From the NCBI GenBank assembly GCA_937923375.1, contig CALAJG010000003.1, positions 1-8,959 on the forward strand: a stretch of 8,959 nucleotides of DNA, read 5' to 3'. Below are positions 1 through 5,059 of the stretch, piece by piece. How positions within the stretch are numbered: the first letter of the stretch is position 1; the number at the start of each line of letters is the position of its first letter. The stretch comes from an uncultured Leucothrix sp. (GTDB lineage Bacteria; Pseudomonadota; Gammaproteobacteria; Thiotrichales; Thiotrichaceae). The position numbers and the translations under genes are program-made. Under the pieces are notes generated by a model. The model was not told the origin of the DNA, made no database searches, and worked only from the letters and a program-made list of their open reading frames with translations.

Positions 1-378
1 GCTAATCAGGTCGCGGCAAAGTTGATTGGCATCCTGTGCAATATTCCACAGCGCTCGCGCCCCATCTTTCCCATATTGAGATTCCAATGTGTTCTGATCA
101 TTACGTGGGTCACTGCCAAGCTGTCCACCGTTGCGACCAGAGGCTCCCCAGCCGACACGATGGGCATCAAGTAGTACTACAGAATAGCCCGCTTGTGCTA
201 AATGCAGTGCGGCTGAAAGTCCGGTAAAACCTGCACCGATAATACACACATCAGTGCTTTCAGAACCCTGCTGTTTAGGAAACTCAGGGACCTGATTAGC
301 GCTGGCGAAATAGTATGAGTCAGGATATTGGCCCGCTTTGTCATTGCTATAAAGAAAGCCTTTCTGAGCGGTTGTCAT
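1..378 (-). CDS. puuB: Gamma-glutamylputrescine oxidase, PuuB/PauB type (FAD-dependent), N-terminal part only
   Basis: This is the first 126 codons of a flavoprotein oxidase; the rest lies beyond the left edge. In the Puu pathway PuuB oxidatively deaminates gamma-glutamylputrescine to gamma-glutamyl-aminobutyraldehyde in the cytoplasm, releasing ammonia and hydrogen peroxide. Visible features are an N-terminal segment with SYYFASAN (residues 21-28), a Rossmann dinucleotide-binding motif GAGFTG (48-53) after a hydrophobic strand, an acidic residue (D71) ending the second strand, and the GASGRNGGQ flavin-contact motif (78-86). All align well with the N-terminus I remember for E. coli PuuB (about 426 residues). 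The ATG is 3 bases after the stop of the upstream aminotransferase gene, so it is translated within that operon; its own ribosome site is weak (GCAGG, far upstream). Other DadA-like amine oxidases share the fold, so exact substrate is inferred mainly from context. Confidence 0.88.
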   Translation of the reverse strand, partial: MTTAQKGFLYSNDKAGQYPDSYYFASANQVPEFPKQQGSESTDVCIIGAGFTGLSAALHLAQAGYSVVLLDAHRVGWGASGRNGGQLGSDPRNDQNTLESQYGKDGARALWNIAQDANQLCRDLIS

Positions 379-381
379 TGT

Positions 382-1767
382 TTAGAGGTAGCCTGCTTGC
401 TTGGCCGCATCATAAGTTAAATCCAGCACTTTGCTGGCTTTTTCAATGAGTTCATCGGCTTCCGCATGACTCAGTATCAGCGGCGGCGAAATAATCATCG
501 TATCGCCAACATGGCGCATGATTAGGCCGTTATTGAAACAGAACTCACGGCACATCAAACCCACGGTGCCTTTCTTCACTGCAAACGGTGCTCGTGTTGA
601 TTTGTCAGGCGTCAACTCCAAAGCGCCCATCAAGCCCACAATGCGCGACTCACCAATTAAAGGATGATCGCCGAGTGCTAGCCAGCGCTCCTGAAAGTAA
701 GGGCCAATGTCATTTTTAACATAGTTCGGTAAATCTTCGCGTTCCATGATATTCAATACAGCCAGCGCCGCCGCGCAGGTTGCCGGGTGCCCTGAGTAGG
801 TGTAACCGTGCTCAAACTCTCCACCGTTAATGATTACATCCGCCAAACGATCACTCAGCATGACGCCGCCAATGGGTAGGTAGCCCGAACTTAGCGCTTT
901 AGCGATAGAAATTATGTCTGGCTTAATCCGGTACTTTTCACTGGCAAACCACTCGCCAGTGCGTCCAAAACCTGTGATGACTTCATCAGCCACCAGTAAT
1001 ATTTCATATTGATCACAGATGCGTTGAATCTCAGGCCAGTAGCTATCCGGTGGGGGGATGACGCCACCCGCACCTTGTATCGGCTCGGCAATAAACGCGG
1101 CAATGCGATTTTCACCTTTCTCCAGAATCATTGCTTCTAGTTCACGGGCACGCTGTAAGCCAAATTCTTCAGGGGTTAAATCGCCGCCTTCACCATACCA
1201 ATAGGGTTGATTAATATGCACAATATTTTCAATCGGCAGGTCACCTTGCTCATGCATATAGGTCATGCCACCCAAGCTTGCGCCGGCAACCGTTGAGCCG
1301 TGATAAGCATTCTTGCGCGAAACAATAATTTTCTTATCGGGCTTGCCCTGTGCCGACCAGTAGTGCCTTACCATGCGTACGACGGTGTCGTTAGACTCAG
1401 AGCCGCCGCTGGTAAAAAACGTATGATTAACATGCGCGGGCGACAGTTCTGCCAACTTTGCAGCAAGCGTTGTCACTGGTTGGTGGGTTGTTTGAAAAAA
1501 AGTATTGTAATAGGGCAATTCGCGCATTTGTGCCGAGACAGCATCGGCGACTTCGTCCCGCCCATAGCCAACAGCCATACACCAAAGCCCTGCCATACCG
1601 TCGAGCAGTTTATTGCCCTGATCATCCCAGACGTAAACCCCTTGCCCCTTAGTAATGACACGAGCCCCTTTTTGATTAAGTTCTTTAGTGTCAGTAAAAG
1701 GGTGCAAGTGATGGGCAGCATCCTGTACTTGCGTACTATTGTCGTGCTTTGGAGGATTAGTGGTCAT
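382..1767 (-). CDS. spuC: Putrescine-pyruvate aminotransferase, class III PLP-dependent
   Basis: This cytoplasmic aminotransferase moves an amino group from putrescine (and probably cadaverine or related amines) to pyruvate, giving aminobutyraldehyde and alanine. It has 461 residues, close to Pseudomonas SpuC, and aligns with SpuC almost end to end from memory (PFTD, LNEKGAR-like, AGLWC, RELPYYN, EPIQGAGG, TYSGHP). Class III features seen: SGGSESND (120-127) for PLP phosphate, Y155 in AYHGSTVAG, E228 in EPIQGAGG, D261 in ADEVITGFGRTGEW, the Schiff-base lysine K290 in SIAKALSSGY, and T323 in GYTYSGHP. The start is supported by a ribosome site AAAGGA at 1775-1780, eight bases before the ATG. 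It lies 38 bases after the puuA-like gene and 3 bases before puuB. Transamination and glutamylation routes therefore sit in one transcript. Family members also include omega-transaminases acting on other amines or beta-alanine, so substrate range is inferred. Confidence 0.9.
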   Translation of the reverse strand: MTTNPPKHDNSTQVQDAAHHLHPFTDTKELNQKGARVITKGQGVYVWDDQGNKLLDGMAGLWCMAVGYGRDEVADAVSAQMRELPYYNTFFQTTHQPVTTLAAKLAELSPAHVNHTFFTSGGSESNDTVVRMVRHYWSAQGKPDKKIIVSRKNAYHGSTVAGASLGGMTYMHEQGDLPIENIVHINQPYWYGEGGDLTPEEFGLQRARELEAMILEKGENRIAAFIAEPIQGAGGVIPPPDSYWPEIQRICDQYEILLVADEVITGFGRTGEWFASEKYRIKPDIISIAKALSSGYLPIGGVMLSDRLADVIINGGEFEHGYTYSGHPATCAAALAVLNIMEREDLPNYVKNDIGPYFQERWLALGDHPLIGESRIVGLMGALELTPDKSTRAPFAVKKGTVGLMCREFCFNNGLIMRHVGDTMIISPPLILSHAEADELIEKASKVLDLTYDAAKQAGYL

Positions 1768-1774
1768 GGCAATG

Positions 1775-1780
1775 TCCTTT
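1775..1780 (-). promoter_or_regulatory. Ribosome binding site of the aminotransferase gene
   Basis: On the minus strand the hexamer AAAGGA lies eight bases upstream of the ATG at 1767. It fixes that start and shows independent translation initiation inside the operon. Confidence 0.6.
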
Positions 1781-1805
1781 GTTGGTATCCGTTCAGTCGG
1801 TAGCG

Positions 1806-3182
1806 CTAAACGGTCAGCAGTAAGTGTTCACGCTCCCACGGGCTTACTACCATCATGTGTTCATTAAATTCATGTTGCTTCAAGGCTTTGTAGATATCAC
1901 AAAATGATTGGCCTAACAGTTCCTGAAGCTCAGGGGCTTTATCAAACATAATCAGCGACTCAAGCAGACCCCGCGGCAAACCAAACGGCTCTTCATGCGC
2001 ATCGCCCTTAAACTCTTTCTGACAGTTATTTTGCTGGGTCATTCCAAGGAAGCCTGTTGCTAAGCTGCCAGCCATTGCCAGGTAAGGATTGGTGTCCATG
2101 CCGGCGATACGGTTCTCAACGCGTCGTGAGTTAGGCCCACTGCTGGGAACCCGTAAACCAGCCGAGCGGTTGTCACGTGACCATTTCAGATTAATTGGAG
2201 CAGAATCTTCCGTGGTAAAACGACGGTAAGAGTTAACATAGGGTGCCAACAGGCAGGCTGCTGGCCCAAGATACTTTTGCTGCCCGCCAATGAAATAATG
2301 AAACAGGTCACTGGGCGTTCCGTCTTTATTGCTAAAAATATTCTTACCCGTTTTAGTATCAACCACACTTTGGTGAATATGCATCGCGCTGCCAGGGTGG
2401 CTGCTCATGGGCTTGGCCATGAAGGTCGCGTAGCAATCATGGCGCATGGCTGCTTCCCGGATCAGTCGTTTAAACACAAACACCTGATCGGCCATCAGCA
2501 TAGGATCGCCATGGGCCATATTGATTTCAAGCTGAGCAGGGCCGCCTTCCTGAGTCAGCGTGTCAATCTCCAAACCCTGAGCTTCAGCAAATAGATAGAT
2601 GTCTTCGATGATCGGTTCGTACTCGTCAATCGCCATCATCGAGAAAGACTGGCGGCCTACGCTCTGGCGGCCGGAGCGGCCAACTGGCGGCCTCAGTGGC
2701 TCATCGGGATTAACGTTTTTTTCAGTCAGGTAAAACTCTATTTCCGGGGCAACCACCGGCTTCCAGCCTTTTTTTGCATAACAATCCAGAATGCGTCGCA
2801 GCACGTGGCGCGGTGAGCAGGCGACTGGGCTCCCATCCTGAAAATACAGATCATGAATCACCATTAAACTCGGTGAGCGCGCCCAAGGTAAAGATCGTAA
2901 AGTACTAAAGTCGGGCACTAGCTTAACGTCAACTTCAGTCATGTATTCGGCTGAGTCAAACTCGAAATAATCCCCGGTAATACTCTGAAAGAAAATACTG
3001 TAGGGCAGGAAGGTGGAGTTCAGCGCACTAAACTTACTCGCTGGCATGAGCTTGCCACGGGCGACGCCATGAATATCTGAAATGGTGCATTCCACTTCAT
3101 CGATATGATGAGTATTGATCAGATTTCTTAAATCTTCGGGTGAATCAGACTGTAACGATATCGGGATATCACGTTTTGACAT
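1806..3182 (-). CDS. puuA: Gamma-glutamylpolyamine synthetase (PuuA/SpuI-type glutamine synthetase homologue)
   Basis: This enzyme is expected to ligate glutamate to putrescine or another polyamine using ATP, the first step of the gamma-glutamylated route. It has 458 residues with both glutamine synthetase domains. The N-terminal beta-grasp carries ECTISDIHGVARGK (31-44). The catalytic domain has metal ligands in PEIEFYL (E147, E149), QEGGPAQLEI (E212, E219) and MHIHQS (H268), plus NRSAGLRVP (338-346) and RRVENRIAG (353-361). The GRSGRQSVGRQSF segment (168-180) is typical of the gamma-glutamylpolyamine branch and absent from true GlnA. An in-frame GTG 15 codons upstream (3227) would lengthen the protein, but the ATG at 3182 has GAAGG four bases away and gives the usual length; the GTG also lies within the putative operator and at or upstream of the likely transcript start. 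It is first in the minus-strand operon. Exact polyamine (putrescine, spermidine, cadaverine, diaminopropane) cannot be read from sequence. Confidence 0.87.
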   Translation of the reverse strand: MSKRDIPISLQSDSPEDLRNLINTHHIDEVECTISDIHGVARGKLMPASKFSALNSTFLPYSIFFQSITGDYFEFDSAEYMTEVDVKLVPDFSTLRSLPWARSPSLMVIHDLYFQDGSPVACSPRHVLRRILDCYAKKGWKPVVAPEIEFYLTEKNVNPDEPLRPPVGRSGRQSVGRQSFSMMAIDEYEPIIEDIYLFAEAQGLEIDTLTQEGGPAQLEINMAHGDPMLMADQVFVFKRLIREAAMRHDCYATFMAKPMSSHPGSAMHIHQSVVDTKTGKNIFSNKDGTPSDLFHYFIGGQQKYLGPAACLLAPYVNSYRRFTTEDSAPINLKWSRDNRSAGLRVPSSGPNSRRVENRIAGMDTNPYLAMAGSLATGFLGMTQQNNCQKEFKGDAHEEPFGLPRGLLESLIMFDKAPELQELLGQSFCDIYKALKQHEFNEHMMVVSPWEREHLLLTV

Positions 3183-3188
3183 AAAGCC

Positions 3189-3216
3189 TTCAGTTGATTG
3201 AAATGGTAGGAATAAT
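3189..3216 (+). promoter_or_regulatory. Possible weak promoter for the second synthetase gene
   Basis: AATAAT at 3211-3216 matches five of six bases of a sigma70 -10 box, but the best -35 (TTCAGT, 3189-3194, spacing 16) matches only three. A start near 3223 would give a leader of about 27 bases before the ATG at 3250 and would fall inside the TGTGATCACA palindrome. The weak -35 suggests dependence on an activator, or that the true promoter differs. Confidence 0.25.
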
Positions 3217-3218
3217 TT

Positions 3219-3228
3219 TGTGATCACA
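3219..3228. promoter_or_regulatory. Putative operator, copy 1 (perfect palindrome TGTGATCACA)
   Basis: This perfect 10-base inverted repeat sits in the 67-base gap between the divergent synthetase genes, and an identical copy sits upstream of potF at 4931-4940. Here it shares one base with the proposed -10 box of the minus-strand promoter and covers the region where both divergent transcripts would start. That position suits a repressor. It is not a CRP site, which has six bases between TGTGA and TCACA, and it does not resemble the E. coli PuuR site as I recall it. The cognate regulator is not in the window. Confidence 0.5.
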
Positions 3229-3256
3229 TTTTGGTTGGGGCATTGTTAAATGTCAA
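3228..3256 (-). promoter_or_regulatory. Sigma70 promoter of the puuA-spuC-puuB operon
   Basis: Read on the minus strand, a perfect -35 box TTGACA (3256 to 3251) is followed after exactly 17 bases by CAAAAT (3233 to 3228), four of six matches to TATAAT. Transcription would start near 3221-3222, giving a leader of roughly 40 bases before the ATG at 3182. The -35 box lies inside the first codons of the divergent gene (TGTCAA of its ATGTCAAG), and the -10 box abuts the operator palindrome. Confidence 0.55.
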
Positions 3257-4644
3257 GTGAATGGATAGACTTGATAGCCACCGATGCGACTAATAAGGCT
3301 TGTATGCAGTCTGAAATAAACCAGTTTATAGCGGAAAACCCTGATGTAGAGGAAGTCGACCTGTTGCTCCTCGACATAGCGGGTAACTTTTTTGGCAAAC
3401 GCTATCCGATTAAAGAACTGATGAAGATTGCTGACGAAGGCCTTAAGTTTCCTGCCGGCATGCCACTCATGTCGGTTATTGGACAGGCCATTGATGCTTT
3501 GGGGTATGGCTTGGCCGATGGTGATCCTGATGCTGAGATTGAACTGATCCCAGGCTCGCTACATCGGGTGAGCTGGGAGTCAGAGCCGCGCGCACAGGTA
3601 ATGGTGCGTTATGTTTCTGACAATGACGACTCACCTTTTTGGGAGCCACGCAATTGTCTGATCGAAGCATTGGAGTATTTCAAAGCCGATGGCATATCGC
3701 CTGTGGTCGCTTATGAATTAGAGTTCTATCTGTTTGATAGGCAGCGGACAGAAGAAGGGTTGGTACAACCCCCCATTGGTCAGCTCTCGGGAAAGCGTGA
3801 CAACTTTGCTGTGCTAAATATGGACCGCGTCAGCGATTTTGGCGAGTGCCTGAGTGACATCAAACGTACTTGTCTTGAACAAGGCATCACGATTGGACCT
3901 GTTTCTAGTGAAGTGGGTTTGGGTCAATTTGAAATTAACCTGTTGCATAGCGACGATGTACTCAACGCGGCAGATCAGTGCGCCATGTTCAAGCGTATCG
4001 TTAGAGGTGTAGCGATTAAACACGGGTTTCAGGCAAGCTTTATGGCAAAGCCCTATCTGGATCATGCGGGCAATGGTTTGCATCTTCACACCAGTCTTTA
4101 TGATGCTGAAGGCAATAATATTTTTAATGATCCGGCATCTGAAGGTGGTTCGTCGAAGCTGCTCCATGCCATTGGTGGTTTGCTGGATTTGATGCCGGCA
4201 TCCCTATCTATTTTAGCCCCGAACATCAATGCCTTTCGCCGGCTGAAGCCAGAAAACAATGTCCCGGTGAGCCCCAGTTGGGGATATGAAAACCGATCGG
4301 TTGCCGTCAGAGTACCGAACTCAGACGCTAAAAATCAGCGAATCGAATATCGCTTAGCGGGAGCTGATGCCAATCCTTACTTAGCGTTGGCGGTTATGTT
4401 GATCGGCATGCATTGCGGTATTCAGAAAAAAGTAGATCCTGGTGAGCCGACCGTAAATTTATCTACCAAAGCGTTTGGCTTGCCGACAGATCTGTTGCAA
4501 GCGTTACGCCTCACTGAGGCATCCGAAGTCTTGAAAAGTTATTTGGGGGAAGATTTTATCTCCGTTTATTGCGCGCAAAAACGCAGCGAAACCGCAACGT
4601 TTGAGGCGGCAATCTCGGCCAGAGAATATGCATGGTATTTGTAA
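3250..4644 (+). CDS. Second glutamine-synthetase-like enzyme, probable gamma-glutamylpolyamine synthetase paralogue
   Basis: This 464-residue protein is a glutamine synthetase family member, probably ligating glutamate to a polyamine or other amine. The beta-grasp has VDLLLLDIAGNFFGKRYP (36-53). Catalytic motifs are YELEFYL (E156, E158), SEVGLGQFEIN (E221, E228), GNGLHLHTS (H278), NAFRR (327-331), ENRSVAVRVPNS (347-358) and RIEYRLAGADANPYLA (364-379). No GlnA-type adenylylation tyrosine loop is evident. It differs strongly from the divergent puuA-like gene, with its own N-terminal extension and without the GRSGRQS segment, so it is an old paralogue rather than a recent tandem copy. The ATG at 3250 has only a G-rich stretch (TTGGGG, 3235-3240) as ribosome site. 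Pseudomonas carries several such PauA/SpuI/SpuB paralogues with different amine preferences; by that precedent the two enzymes here may split substrates. Substrate is inferred from context only. Confidence 0.82.
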   Translation: MSSEWIDLIATDATNKACMQSEINQFIAENPDVEEVDLLLLDIAGNFFGKRYPIKELMKIADEGLKFPAGMPLMSVIGQAIDALGYGLADGDPDAEIELIPGSLHRVSWESEPRAQVMVRYVSDNDDSPFWEPRNCLIEALEYFKADGISPVVAYELEFYLFDRQRTEEGLVQPPIGQLSGKRDNFAVLNMDRVSDFGECLSDIKRTCLEQGITIGPVSSEVGLGQFEINLLHSDDVLNAADQCAMFKRIVRGVAIKHGFQASFMAKPYLDHAGNGLHLHTSLYDAEGNNIFNDPASEGGSSKLLHAIGGLLDLMPASLSILAPNINAFRRLKPENNVPVSPSWGYENRSVAVRVPNSDAKNQRIEYRLAGADANPYLALAVMLIGMHCGIQKKVDPGEPTVNLSTKAFGLPTDLLQALRLTEASEVLKSYLGEDFISVYCAQKRSETATFEAAISAREYAWYL

Positions 4645-4707
4645 GTGGCATTAATACTTATGCTAAGCCGGATAAAGTACCAATAGGTTACTAGAGAGCT
4701 GATGCCG

Positions 4708-4734
4708 AAAAAAGGACGGGTGTTGCCACCCGCC
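4708..4734 (-). terminator. Intrinsic terminator facing the minus strand
   Basis: On the minus strand a GC-rich stem of eight pairs (GG plus CGGGTG pairing with CACCCG and CC, one bulged T) closes a GCAA tetraloop of the GNRA class and runs directly into six T residues (plus-strand A run 4708-4713). This is the textbook form on the minus strand; on the plus strand the hairpin lacks a T tract. No minus-strand gene lies upstream, so what it terminates is unclear: antisense transcription into the synthetase gene, or a small RNA. Confidence 0.6.
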
Positions 4735-4815
4735 TAACTCGGTATGTCAGAATGTCTGTACAGGGATATAGACATCCTGAAAACAACAATATCAAGGAGT
4801 GGCTTGCTTAACTAG

Positions 4816-4829
4816 TGATCAGCTGATCA
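4816..4829. repeat. Perfect 14-base palindrome TGATCAGCTGATCA
   Basis: An uninterrupted inverted repeat made of two TGATCA units around GC. It lies about 100 bases upstream of the second operator copy, whose core is also TGATCA. It could be an auxiliary regulator site, but TGATCA occurs several times in coding parts of the window, so the shared core is weak evidence alone. Confidence 0.3.
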
Positions 4830-4903
4830 GTGGCGAGAAATTTAGCAGCAACGGTGGTTCGGCAAATTTCGGTGCTCTGAAAGGCTATTTTGAGTTTACA
4901 GCA

Positions 4904-4933
4904 TTGCAAGCACTTTATAGACAATGCTATTGT
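4904..4933 (+). promoter_or_regulatory. Candidate sigma70 promoter of the potFGHI operon
   Basis: TTGCAA (4904-4909) and TATTGT (4928-4933) each match four of six consensus bases at 18-base spacing, and the -10 is preceded by TGC, an extended -10 element. Its last three bases belong to the TGTGATCACA palindrome. The leader to the potF ATG would be about 115 bases. Confidence 0.4.
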
Positions 4934-4940
4934 GATCACA
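4931..4940. promoter_or_regulatory. Putative operator, copy 2 (perfect palindrome TGTGATCACA)
   Basis: Identical over ten bases to the palindrome at 3219-3228, and placed the same way: overlapping the downstream edge of a -10 box. It probably lets one regulator control uptake and breakdown genes together. Flanking bases are not conserved beyond the ten, so the recognition unit is short or only partly seen. Confidence 0.5.
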
Positions 4941-5011
4941 GTTTTAAAGAACGCAAGAAATGTAACATCGCCAGATGAAGGGCTTAAAACACATTCATCG
5001 GTGAAAAAGAG

Positions 5012-5059
5012 ATGGCTTGCTGTACTCACGGCAAATTCACCCACAAGGAGGAGATATGA
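5012..5059 (+). other. Possible 15-codon upstream ORF coupled to potF
   Basis: An ATG at 5012 opens a frame encoding MACCTHGKFTHKEEI, whose TGA stop (5057-5059) overlaps the potF ATG (5056-5058) as ATGA, the classic coupling arrangement. Its only ribosome site is GGTG eight bases upstream. It contains the strong potF ribosome site, so its translation would pass through that site. Chance is a real alternative. Confidence 0.2.
5045..5053 (+). promoter_or_regulatory. Strong ribosome binding site of potF
   Basis: AAGGAGGAG is a near-perfect Shine-Dalgarno sequence ending two bases before the ATG at 5056, with the GGAGG core four bases away. It decides the potF start in favour of MKKKSL over a TTG codon 13 codons upstream, and fits a periplasmic binding protein made in excess over its transporter. 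Confidence 0.85.

Larger units (their letters stand above)
4708..4907 (-). ncRNA. Candidate minus-strand small RNA of about 200 bases
   Basis: This is inferred. The terminator at 4708-4734 ends a transcript that could start near 4907 from a minus-strand promoter: TATAAA (plus 4914-4919, five of six matches) with a weak -35 CTGTGA 16 bases away (plus 4936-4941). The interval has no ORF with a ribosome site, contains the 14-base palindrome, and its promoter would overlap the operator palindrome at 4931-4940. It does not match an RNA family I recognise. Confidence 0.2.
4645..5055. other. Non-coding region of 411 bases between the second synthetase gene and potF
   Basis: No convincing gene is present on either strand. 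In order it holds a minus-strand intrinsic terminator (4708-4734) nested in a longer 7-base-pair outer stem (4702-4708 with 4739-4745), a small hairpin with CAGG-AT pairing to ATCCTG (4761-4779), an 8-base palindrome CTGTACAG (4756-4763), a 14-base palindrome (4816-4829), the proposed potF promoter and operator (4904-4940), and a short upstream ORF (5012-5059). A 9-base direct repeat TGGCTTGCT occurs at 4800-4808 and 5013-5021. No clear plus-strand terminator for the upstream gene was seen, so some read-through into potF is possible. Confidence 0.6.

Noticed and set aside
1300..1803. A 167-codon plus-strand frame opposite the aminotransferase gene
   Set aside because: Antisense shadow of a well-conserved gene with intact catalytic motifs; no ribosome site or family resemblance.
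2650..2690. Small repeat encoding GRSGRQSVGRQSF as a possible recent duplication
   Set aside because: The same segment is a normal feature of gamma-glutamylpolyamine synthetases, so it is family signature rather than a new repeat.
3219..3233. CRP (cAMP receptor) site suggested by TGTGA and TCACA halves
   Set aside because: The halves are contiguous, whereas CRP needs six bases between them; neither copy has the required spacing.
4648..4668. Sigma54 promoter from TGGCAT followed by a downstream GC
   Set aside because: The GG-to-GC distance is three bases too long for -24/-12 elements, and no other candidate fits better.
4691..4770. Glycine- or guanidine-type riboswitch suggested by AGAGAG, GCCGAA and AGGACGGG words
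   Set aside because: The words are not in the order or helical context of either aptamer, and conserved core segments are missing.
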